From assembly GCA_937881285.1 (NCBI GenBank), contig CALGEU010000136.1, forward strand, positions 1-15,412: 15,412 bases of DNA, written 5' to 3'. The position numbers and the translations under genes were made by a program. The notes beneath the pieces were generated by a model, which searched no databases, was not told where the DNA came from, and saw only the letters and a program-made list of their open reading frames with translations. The stretch is from an uncultured Clostridia bacterium (GTDB lineage: Bacteria; Bacillota; Clostridia; Christensenellales; CAG-917). Below are positions 6,276 through 12,185 of the stretch, in pieces (position 1 is the first letter of the stretch; each line of letters starts with the position of its first letter).

Positions 6276-7517
6276 TTAGTCGATTGTTACGATACTGCCG
6301 TTTCTTGAGAACTTTGCTTCAAAGAAAGCCTTTGCACAGTCGTGCATTTTGTCGATGTCTTTTGCTCCGACGGTTTCGACGGCAGAGTGCATGGCAAGTT
6401 GCGCAAGACCTATATCCGCCGCATTCATAGACAAGTTTGCGCTTGTCATAAGACCTATTGTTCCGCCGCAACGAATGTCCGAATGATTGCAATAATCCTG
6501 ATGTTCGATGCCTGCTTTGTCGAGAATGGTCTTCATCATTGCGCTTGAAAGTCCGTCCGTCGAATAGTTGACGTGATGTTTGATTACGATGCCTTTGTTG
6601 AGATACACGCGTTCTTTCGGGTCCATTTTTTCGGGGAATGCGGGATGCGTTGCATGGGCGTTGTCGATCGAAAGAATAAAGCCGTTTTCACATGCGGACA
6701 CAAAATCGTCTTCGTCCTTGCCAAGCGCGCGGGTTATCTTTCTCAGCACACGTTCAAGAAGTGCGGAGTTTGCGCCTTGTTTCGTTTCGCTTCCGATTTC
6801 TTCGTTGTCGAAACAGCACGCAATAGCGATATTTTTCGGCGTGCAATCGCAAAGGGCAAGCAGAGAAGTGTATACGCTCGTCAGATTGTCTATGCGCGGA
6901 GACGAAATAAATTCTCCGTTTACGCCGTTCTTGTACGCTTCGGTTGCAGGCACGACGTAAAGATCTGCGTCAACCACTTTGCCGTCGGTGAGCGTGGAAT
7001 ACACGTCTTTTGCGTCTCCGAGCAATGGCAACATATCCTTTTGCACGCTTACGGAGAATCCGTCGTTGACAGTGGGGTTGTGGTGAATCGCAAGGGACGG
7101 TATCGTGACGAAGTAGTCGCTTTCAACCACTTTTTGAACGAGTTTGCCGTCGTGTTCTTCGATGATTCTGCCTGCGATTTTAAGCGGCGCGTCAATGAAA
7201 GAATAAAGAATTAGTCCGCCGTATTTTTCCACGTTCACGCGCTTGCCTTCGCACGAGTCGACGAGTTCGTTGCCCTTGACGTGCAAAGACGGGGAGTCCG
7301 TGTGGCTTCCTGCGATGTTGAAAGCAAAATTCTCGCCGACTACGAACGCAATCACGCAAGTGCCGTTCTTCGTTACGTAATACTTTCCGCCTTTTTTGAG
7401 TTTCCATGCATCGGCAAGATCGAGTTCGCAAAATCCATTCTTTTCAAGAATGAAAACGCTGTGTCTCACCGCATGGTACGCCGTGTATGATTTTGACAAA
7501 AAACTGCAAATATCCAT
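6276..7517 (-). CDS. M18-family zinc aminopeptidase (second copy)
   Basis: A second, clearly diverged M18 aminopeptidase of 413 aa, closer to the aspartyl-aminopeptidase (ApeB/DAP) type. The ATG at 7517 is preceded by AAGGA about 9 bp upstream. All metal and catalytic positions can be followed: His72 and Asp74 in SHTDSPSLHVK, Asp210 in SSPRIDNL, Glu239-Glu240 in DNEEIGSETKQGA, Asp285 in SIDNAHATHP and His377 in LAMHSAVETVG. The usual proline-containing DxGxPxLSMHS is here DIGLAQLAMHS, a mild departure near the last ligand. It is transcribed toward the first M18 gene from its own promoter. The two proteins differ enough to be old paralogues with different specificities rather than a recent duplication. 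Confidence 0.93.
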   Translation of the reverse strand: MDICSFLSKSYTAYHAVRHSVFILEKNGFCELDLADAWKLKKGGKYYVTKNGTCVIAFVVGENFAFNIAGSHTDSPSLHVKGNELVDSCEGKRVNVEKYGGLILYSFIDAPLKIAGRIIEEHDGKLVQKVVESDYFVTIPSLAIHHNPTVNDGFSVSVQKDMLPLLGDAKDVYSTLTDGKVVDADLYVVPATEAYKNGVNGEFISSPRIDNLTSVYTSLLALCDCTPKNIAIACCFDNEEIGSETKQGANSALLERVLRKITRALGKDEDDFVSACENGFILSIDNAHATHPAFPEKMDPKERVYLNKGIVIKHHVNYSTDGLSSAMMKTILDKAGIEHQDYCNHSDIRCGGTIGLMTSANLSMNAADIGLAQLAMHSAVETVGAKDIDKMHDCAKAFFEAKFSRNGSIVTID

Positions 7518-7549
7518 AAATATCAGTCCTTGTTGAGTGTTATGTTATA

Positions 7550-7578
7550 ATAATAATCCGTATCGAAGATAAAATCAA
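7550..7578 (-). promoter_or_regulatory. Predicted promoter of the second M18 gene
   Basis: On the minus strand TTGATT (7578-7573) is 17 bp from TATTAT (7555-7550), four and five matches to consensus. The transcript would start near 7543, about 25 bp before the ATG. Confidence 0.65.
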
Positions 7579-7629
7579 GCGCGAAACGCCACGAAAATCC
7601 GCGACCTTGAAACAACGAGATAAAATCTG

Positions 7630-7658
7630 TTGCAAAATACCGAAAAGTGTACTATAAT
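7630..7658 (+). promoter_or_regulatory. Promoter of the repeat/tRNA-Ser transcript
   Basis: TTGCAA (7630-7635) is 17 bp from a perfect TATAAT (7653-7658). It drives rightward into the two 76-bp repeats and tRNA-Ser. No other strong promoter is seen before the tRNA, so the repeats should lie in the tRNA precursor. Confidence 0.75.
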
Positions 7659-7691
7659 AACCGAGCAATCGAAAATTATTCCCTTTTGTAC

Positions 7692-7843
7692 GGAAGTGTA
7701 TCGAAGTGGTCATGGCAAACGCACGGCGTGCCATATATGACCACATGCAACACAAAAGAATTAACATGGAAGTGTATCGAAGTGGTCATGGCATACGCAC
7801 GGCGTGCCATATATGACCACATGCAACACAAAAGAATTAACAT
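7692..7843 (+). repeat. Two tandem 76-bp repeats, each beginning with the tRNA-Ser 5' end
   Basis: Copies at 7692-7767 and 7768-7843 differ at a single base (A at 7718, T at 7794). The first 22 bases of each copy are identical to the first 22 bases of the tRNA-Ser that follows at 7844, so the array is in exact phase with the tRNA's +1 nucleotide. The remaining 54 bp are unrelated to the tRNA body. Each copy can fold into a hairpin in which GTGGTCAT (7706-7713 in copy 1, taken from the tRNA D-arm) pairs with ATGACCAC (7737-7744), with GGCA/TGCC extending the stem. There is no plausible coding function. Confidence 0.92.
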
Positions 7844-7934
7844 GGAAGTGTATCGAAGTGGTCATAACGGCCCGCACTCGAAATGCGGTAACGGGGTAAC
7901 TCGTTCGTGGGTTCGAATCCCACCGCTTCCGCCA
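7844..7934 (+). tRNA. tRNA-Ser (anticodon CGA)
   Basis: A complete class II cloverleaf of 91 nt including the encoded CCA. The acceptor stem GGAAGTG pairs with CGCTTCC (one U-G) and the discriminator is G. The D-stem is TCG/CGG. The anticodon stem CCGCA/TGCGG frames the loop CTCGAAA with anticodon CGA at 7879-7881, which reads UCG serine codons. The long variable arm ACGGG-GTAA-CTCGT is typical of serine tRNAs, and the T-arm is GTGGG-TTCGAAT-CCCAC. It is transcribed from the promoter at 7630 together with two 76-bp repeats that mimic its 5' end, and it is followed by a hairpin terminator. Confidence 0.97.
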
Positions 7935-7941
7935 CGAAAAG

Positions 7942-7972
7942 CAATCCTGCGAAACCCGTAGGGTTGTTTTTT
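7942..7972 (+). terminator. Terminator directly after tRNA-Ser
   Basis: CAATCCT (7942-7948) pairs with AGGGTTG (7960-7966, one G-U), or alternatively AACCC with GGGTT inside it, and TTTTTT follows. It begins 8 bp after the tRNA CCA. Confidence 0.7.
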
Positions 7973-8042
7973 CTTTATACTCGCTACCGTGTTTGCACGA
8001 GTTGACGAGTATATAAGAAAAGAAATAATGCGTAGCATTGCA

Positions 8043-8094
8043 GGATGGTCTGACGCGGCAAGAACCATCCGTAGGACGGGTGGGATGTTTTTTT
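8043..8094 (+). other. Structured intergenic segment with possible second terminator
   Basis: GGATGGT (8043-8049) can pair with ACCATCC (8064-8070). Alternatively CATCC (8066-8070) pairs with GGATG (8083-8087), ahead of a seven-T run (8088-8094). The two pairings exclude each other. Upstream, TATACTCG (7976-7983) and CGAGTATA (8006-8013) form another perfect 8-bp hairpin. No function is assigned. Confidence 0.4.
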
Positions 8095-8111
8095 CGCAGA
8101 AAAAACTTACA

Positions 8112-8126
8112 CCACCGCTTCCGCCA
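8112..8126 (+). repeat. Duplicate of the tRNA-Ser 3' end (attachment-site-like)
   Basis: CCACCGCTTCCGCCA at 8112-8126 is identical to the last 15 bases of tRNA-Ser (7920-7934), including the CCA, 192 bp downstream and in direct orientation. A strong terminator follows it at once. Direct copies of a tRNA 3' end are what site-specific integration and later loss of an element leave behind. A relic of a second tRNA-Ser is the alternative. Confidence 0.7.
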
Positions 8127-8130
8127 AGTT

Positions 8131-8173
8131 GTACCCAACTGAACCCACAAAAGTTCGGTTGGGTACTTTTTTT
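8131..8173 (+). terminator. Strong terminator after the tRNA 3'-end copy
   Basis: GTACCCAACTGAAC (8131-8144) pairs with GTTCGGTTGGGTAC (8153-8166): 14 bp with one U-G and an 8-nt loop, followed by seven T. It lies 4 bp after the duplicated tRNA 3' end and may be the original tRNA-Ser terminator. Confidence 0.88.
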
Positions 8174-8180
8174 ACGATTA

Positions 8181-8223
8181 CGGGTTCAAATCTCATTGTG
8201 TCACCGAGTGGGATTCGAACCCG
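8181..8223. repeat. Inverted pair of tRNA T-arm-like sequences
   Basis: CGGGTTCAAATCTCATT (8181-8197) and AGTGGGATTCGAACCCG (8207-8223) form a 17-bp imperfect inverted repeat with one mismatch and two G-U pairs. Each arm carries a GGTTCrAATC T-loop motif, on opposite strands. The T-stems are imperfect and no anticodon arm is attached, so neither is an intact tRNA. Confidence 0.6.
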
Positions 8224-8335
8224 TTATCAACGCAGATAATAACAACATTGAGAATTTTGGAATAATAAAACATTGATAAAAATGTATTCAGTGAAAATTT
8301 TTGCAAAATGTTGCAGTTTTTTTGTAATACGATAT

Positions 8336-8363
8336 TGACACAAGCGCAATGACACAAGCGCAA
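8336..8363 (+). repeat. Tandem 14-bp repeat
   Basis: TGACACAAGCGCAA occurs twice in direct succession (8336-8349 and 8350-8363) in the A+T-rich region ahead of the Fic gene. The rest of 8224-8450 shows nothing else I can identify. Confidence 0.75.
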
Positions 8364-8452
8364 TATGATTGTAAATAGTGGGCAGAAAACAAATAGGCTT
8401 GTTTATTATCTTGGTAATAAAGATGAAAAAATAATGGCATAATTACTTGTAA

Positions 8453-8497
8453 TTTAGGGAATTAATTGATATGATATAAACACAAATGTTCCCTAAA
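8453..8497 (+). promoter_or_regulatory. Extended -10 promoter of the Fic gene within a 9-bp inverted repeat
   Basis: An extended -10, TGATATAAA (8472-8480), lies between two perfect inverted arms, TTTAGGGAA (8453-8461) and TTCCCTAAA (8489-8497). The left arm covers the poorly conserved -35 region and the right arm lies just after the expected start. This is a good operator arrangement; the binding protein is unknown. Confidence 0.5.
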
Positions 8498-8517
8498 ACA
8501 AAAAGGAAAATGAAAAT

Positions 8518-9456
8518 ATGATAAACCGTTTTGAATTAATACAGGATTTATTAAGGTCGAAAGCCGAGTGTCAAGCAAGGTTAAATCTTATCCCATATGA
8601 TGGCACAATAGAAATAAAAGAAATCGGTGCGAAAAAATATTTATATATTCGAAAACGTAACAACGGCAAGGTTTCATCAACATATGTGGGGCCATATTCC
8701 GAAGAACTTCATCAAGTCCTGCTAAAAAGCATAAAGGATGCAAGGGAAATAAAAAAAGCAATTCGTGATATTGAAAAGAAACTTGCATCTTACGGTTATA
8801 GTCAAGACGAGCTCTCGGCAAATGTTGTGTTAAATATAGATTTTGCGCGCGCAAATATGAAATCTATTATTTATGACCAAGCCGTGTTGGAAGGTGTTGC
8901 TACAACATTCCCGGATACTGAACTCATAATTGACAACGGAAAAGTTAATAACGTAAGCGCGGAAGATGTGCAGAAGATTCTGAATTTGAAACACGCATGG
9001 GAATTTGTGCTGGATAAAGACGTAATTCTATCAGAAACAAATTATTACGTTTGTCAATATATTGCAAGATTAGTAAATGAAGGCTTTTATCAGCAAGGCG
9101 GTCGAATCAGGGCAGTACCCGTAACAATAGGTGGCACATCATATGTTCCGCCTATTCCGATTGAACATCAAGTAAAAGAAGACATTGATAACATCATAAA
9201 AAGTAGTGCAGATGTCGTTCAAGTTGCGATTGAATTAGCGTTGTATGTAATGAAAACGCAGATTTTTAATGACGGGAACAAACGTACGGCAATAATATTT
9301 GCAAATCATTATCTGATTGCGCACGCAGGTGGGGTAATGGTTGTTCCCCAAAATCTTGTTTCTGAATACAAAAAAATGCTTGTTAAGTATTACGATGGCA
9401 CAGATGAAGAAGCAATAAAATCATTCATGAGAGAAAAGTGTCTCAAAACATTTTAA
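8518..9456 (+). CDS. Fic-domain protein with Gln in place of the catalytic His
   Basis: A 312-aa Fic-family protein. The N-terminal part has a beta-rich YLYIRKRNNGKVSSTYVG stretch (about 41-58) and a coiled-coil-like helix (about 66-92). The Fic core follows: LEG at 124-126 in a degenerate inhibitory-helix-like position, the target-binding flap GGRIRAVPVTIGGTSYVPP (about 194-212) and the motif QIFNDGNKR (248-256). The canonical motif is HxFx(D/E)GNxR, and the codon for residue 248 is CAG, so the His that activates the target hydroxyl is missing while the nucleotide-binding residues remain. The expected activity, transfer of AMP or another phosphate-containing group, may therefore be lost or altered. 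The start has AAGGA upstream, and an ATG at 8510 is out of frame. No antitoxin gene adjoins. It lies in A+T-rich DNA downstream of tRNA-Ser, suggesting horizontal acquisition. Confidence 0.88.
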   Translation: MINRFELIQDLLRSKAECQARLNLIPYDGTIEIKEIGAKKYLYIRKRNNGKVSSTYVGPYSEELHQVLLKSIKDAREIKKAIRDIEKKLASYGYSQDELSANVVLNIDFARANMKSIIYDQAVLEGVATTFPDTELIIDNGKVNNVSAEDVQKILNLKHAWEFVLDKDVILSETNYYVCQYIARLVNEGFYQQGGRIRAVPVTIGGTSYVPPIPIEHQVKEDIDNIIKSSADVVQVAIELALYVMKTQIFNDGNKRTAIIFANHYLIAHAGGVMVVPQNLVSEYKKMLVKYYDGTDEEAIKSFMREKCLKTF

Positions 9457-9467
9457 TGGATTTAGAA

Positions 9468-9511
9468 AAAAGAATGAGAGCCCGGTATAAAAGCAGGACT
9501 CTCGTTCTTTT
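9468..9511 (+). terminator. Terminator after the Fic gene
   Basis: AAAAGAATGAGAG (9468-9480) pairs with CTCTCGTTCTTTT (9499-9511), 13 bp with one G-U pair, ending in a T-run. It lies 12 bp after the Fic stop codon. Confidence 0.8.
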
Positions 9512-9550
9512 ATTATTGCTATTTGAGAGAAGTGTAAATTCTTACAAAAG

Positions 9551-9646
9551 TTTGACAAAATTGTGGGATTTGGGCGGATTGTGGCGGAATATTTTGCAAA
9601 GTGTAAAGAATTTGTCAAGACTTGGGCGGCGGAAATGTGAGATAAT
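9551..9646 (+). promoter_or_regulatory. Upstream region of the SDR gene, with dyad and extended -10
   Basis: GATAAT (9641-9646), preceded by TGA, gives an extended -10 (TGnGATAAT); the -35 is poor. Upstream, TTGACAAAATT (9552-9562) and AATTTGTCAA (9609-9618) form a near-perfect dyad, and TTGGGCGG occurs directly repeated at 9570 and 9622. These look like regulatory sites, but no regulator can be named. Confidence 0.4.
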
Positions 9647-9674
9647 ATAGCCATAAAACAAAGGAGAAGGTTTT

Positions 9675-11243
9675 ATGGGAAAAGTCGTTGCGCTGACCGG
9701 CGCGAGCGGAAATATGGGACTTGAGACGTTGACTCAACTTATGCAGAGTGACGTCGTAGACAAGATGAAGGTTTTGCTTCTTAAAGAGCACAGAGAAAAG
9801 AAAGACGCAAAGGCGTGGAAGCGCAGATACGGCACGCGTATCGAGATAATCTTCGGTGATATTGCCGAAATGGAAGATTGCCGAAAACTCGTTGCAGGAA
9901 GCGATTACGTGCTCAATCTCGCAGCCGTGATTCCGCCGACTGCCGATCACTATCCGGTGGAGACAGACCGATGCAATCATATCGGCGCGAAAAACATCGT
10001 AGACGCAGTGAGCGAAATAAAGGAAAATCAGCCGAAACTGGTGCATATATCGACGGTTGCGATTTATGGAAACCGCAACTACAAACACCCGTGGGGAAGA
10101 GTCGGAGATCCGCTCATTTCAAGCACGTACGACGAGTATTCGGCAAGCAAAATCAAAGGGGAAAGATACGTAATTGACAGTGACGTCGTCAACTGGGCGG
10201 TGCTTCGTCAGACCGGGATGCTTCATTCTAAAATGCTCACCAACAACATGAAAGACGGACTGATGTTTCACACCTGTTTCAACGCTCCGATAGAGTGGGT
10301 GACAGCGCGTGACAGCGGCCTTCTTATGCGCAGGCTCGTCGAAAAAGACGCAAGCGGACAACTCGAAAGCAAGTTTTGGAAGAAGTGCTACAACATAGGC
10401 GGCGGCGCGTGCAACAGAGTTACGGGCTACGACACTTTTGACGAAGGATTCAAGATTATTGGCGGTTCGACGCAAAAATATATGAAACCGCAATGGAATT
10501 CTATCCGCAATTTCCACTGTATGTGGTTTCAGGACAGTCATATTCTCAACGACTATTTCGACTTCCAACACGAAGACGTAAAAGACTATTGGCAAGAGAT
10601 TCTCTCAACGCACCGCTATTATACGCTCGGCAAAATCGTGCCGGCAAAACTCGTGTCCAAACTTGCGATCGAAAGGCTTCTAAAAGACGACAATGCGCCG
10701 AGATACTGGGTCAACACGAAACAGGCGGGCAAGGTCAAGGCGTTTTTCGGGAGCAAGGAAAATCTCAAATGTATGCCGACAGACTGGGCGCATTTTCCGA
10801 TTCTGTGCCACGGACAACTTGCCGACGGCGACATCGATTACGACGATATGCGTGACATAACGAAACTCAAAGAACACGGATATATTCTCGATCACGGCTA
10901 CGACGAGACGAAGCCCGACGAAGAACTCGACATAGAAGATATGCGACAGGCGGCGGCTTTCCGCGGCGGAAAGTGCTTGTCCGAAAGTATGACGAAAGGC
11001 GATTTGTACACGAAACTCGAATGGGAATGTCACGACGGACATCGCTTCTTTGCGTCTCCGTATTGCGTGCTCAAAGCAGGACACTGGTGCCCCGAATGTT
11101 GTCAACCTTCGCCGTGGGATTACGACAGATTGTCAAAGTTTATGCCGTTCTACGCGCAGGTGTGGTACGACACTCACGCAAAGGGAGAAAATTGCACGTA
11201 TTTCTACGACAAAGACCACAATGCAAGATATACACAGTTTTAA
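9675..11243 (+). CDS. NAD(P)-dependent epimerase/dehydratase-type SDR fused to a zinc-ribbon-like C-terminus
   Basis: The 522-aa product starts after AAAGGAGAAGG. The N-terminal half is an extended short-chain dehydrogenase: the nucleotide-binding loop TGASGNMG (8-15), the acidic GDIAE (61-65) after the third strand, the active-site strand HISTVAIYG with Ser126, and the catalytic pair Tyr155/Lys159 in YSASK. The cofactor is NAD or NADP; the substrate is unknown. Residues about 230-420 are not recognised. The tail at 430-477 has GGKC, LEWECHDGHRF and GHWCPEC, giving Cys434, Cys452, His456, Cys464, Cys472 and Cys475 as possible metal ligands, and resembles small zinc-ribbon repeats of the GGKCLS...WxCxxGH...WCPxC kind. 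It is first in an operon with the EFR1 ferredoxin gene 9 bp downstream, which suggests that the two work in one redox pathway. Confidence 0.85.
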   Translation: MGKVVALTGASGNMGLETLTQLMQSDVVDKMKVLLLKEHREKKDAKAWKRRYGTRIEIIFGDIAEMEDCRKLVAGSDYVLNLAAVIPPTADHYPVETDRCNHIGAKNIVDAVSEIKENQPKLVHISTVAIYGNRNYKHPWGRVGDPLISSTYDEYSASKIKGERYVIDSDVVNWAVLRQTGMLHSKMLTNNMKDGLMFHTCFNAPIEWVTARDSGLLMRRLVEKDASGQLESKFWKKCYNIGGGACNRVTGYDTFDEGFKIIGGSTQKYMKPQWNSIRNFHCMWFQDSHILNDYFDFQHEDVKDYWQEILSTHRYYTLGKIVPAKLVSKLAIERLLKDDNAPRYWVNTKQAGKVKAFFGSKENLKCMPTDWAHFPILCHGQLADGDIDYDDMRDITKLKEHGYILDHGYDETKPDEELDIEDMRQAAAFRGGKCLSESMTKGDLYTKLEWECHDGHRFFASPYCVLKAGHWCPECCQPSPWDYDRLSKFMPFYAQVWYDTHAKGENCTYFYDKDHNARYTQF

Positions 11244-11252
11244 GGAGAGAGT

Positions 11253-12149
11253 ATGAAAAACGCGATAATCTACGTTTTTTCGGGCACAGGCAACACGAAA
11301 AAGGCGTGCAATATATACAAGACGGAATTTGAAAAACACGGAGTGACTACGACCGTTTACGACGTGAAAAAAGGCTTTGAAAATCTTCCGAATCCGAACG
11401 ATTACGATTTGGTTGGGTTTGGCTATCCGATACACGGTTTCAACGCTCCCGAGATATTTTTGCAACTTGCAAAGAAGTTGCCTGCCGCAAACAATGCGGA
11501 CAAGACAGGCAAGAAAGAATATTTCATAGTCAAAACGTCGGGAGAGCCGCTCAAAGTCAACAACGTTTCGTCGATAAAATTCAATTCGATTATGAAAAGA
11601 AAAGGATACGTCGCAGGCAGCGAGTATCACTACGTCATGCCGTACAACATGATTTTTCGCCATACGGACGAGCGAGCGTACGATATGAACGAAACTCTCA
11701 AAGCGCTTGCGCCGATAGAAGCGAGAGAAGTGCTTGCGGGAAAAGTGCATAAACTCGAAAAAGTCCCTTTCGGTGCGTTTGTGGCATGGGTGGTGCGCAT
11801 AGAACATCCGGCAATGAAAGTGAACGGCAGATTTTTCAAGGTTGACGAAGACAAATGCGTCAGATGCGGACTTTGCGTGAAAAATTGTCCCGAAAACAAC
11901 ATAAAGATTGACGAAAACGGCAAATTCCGTTTCGGCGGAGACTGCGTTATGTGCACGAGATGTTCATTCAACTGCCCCAAAGACGCTTTCGATATAGGCA
12001 TGCTAAACGGTTGGAGAGTCAACGGAAAGTATTCTTTTGAAAAACCTGTCGAAAAGGAAGTGGATAAGCATGCGTGGTATTGCAAAAAGGCGTACGCCCG
12101 ATATTTTGAAAATGCGAAAGAAAAAATCGCTTCCGATATGGAAAAATGA
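11253..12149 (+). CDS. EFR1-type ferredoxin: flavodoxin domain plus two [4Fe-4S] motifs
   Basis: A 298-aa cytosolic electron carrier. The N-terminal part is flavodoxin-like, with the FMN phosphate loop SGTGNTKK (10-17), GFGYPIHGFNAPEIF (55-69) and KTSGEPL (94-100). Two ferredoxin motifs follow: CVRCGLCVKNCP (Cys202, 205, 208, 212) and CVMCTRCSFNCP (Cys231, 234, 237, 241), enough for two [4Fe-4S] clusters. This architecture matches the EFR1 family common in anaerobes, whose partners are mostly unknown. The ATG at 11253 has AAGGAG just upstream, only 9 bp after the SDR stop, so the two are co-transcribed and coupled in expression. The obvious inference is that it passes electrons to or from the SDR. 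No terminator follows before the response-regulator gene 36 bp further on. Confidence 0.92.
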   Translation: MKNAIIYVFSGTGNTKKACNIYKTEFEKHGVTTTVYDVKKGFENLPNPNDYDLVGFGYPIHGFNAPEIFLQLAKKLPAANNADKTGKKEYFIVKTSGEPLKVNNVSSIKFNSIMKRKGYVAGSEYHYVMPYNMIFRHTDERAYDMNETLKALAPIEAREVLAGKVHKLEKVPFGAFVAWVVRIEHPAMKVNGRFFKVDEDKCVRCGLCVKNCPENNIKIDENGKFRFGGDCVMCTRCSFNCPKDAFDIGMLNGWRVNGKYSFEKPVEKEVDKHAWYCKKAYARYFENAKEKIASDMEK

Positions 12150-12185
12150 GAAAATATGGTGTACAATGTGGGTAAGGAGACAAAA

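Noticed and set aside
7692..7843. CRISPR array
   Set aside because: The two 76-bp units are directly adjacent with no spacers and match tRNA-Ser; there are no cas genes.
7647..7961. Open frame of 104 codons through the repeats and tRNA-Ser
   Set aside because: It exists only because the 76-bp repeat is translated twice and then runs through the tRNA. There is no ribosome binding site and the region is clearly an RNA gene.
7761..8150. Minus-strand open frame over tRNA-Ser (WDSNPRTS-type protein)
   Set aside because: This is the familiar spurious peptide produced by reading a tRNA backwards; no start signal or protein family supports it.
8518..9456. Fic/Doc toxin of a two-gene toxin-antitoxin pair
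   Set aside because: No small antitoxin gene lies on either side, and the catalytic His is absent; a terminator follows directly.
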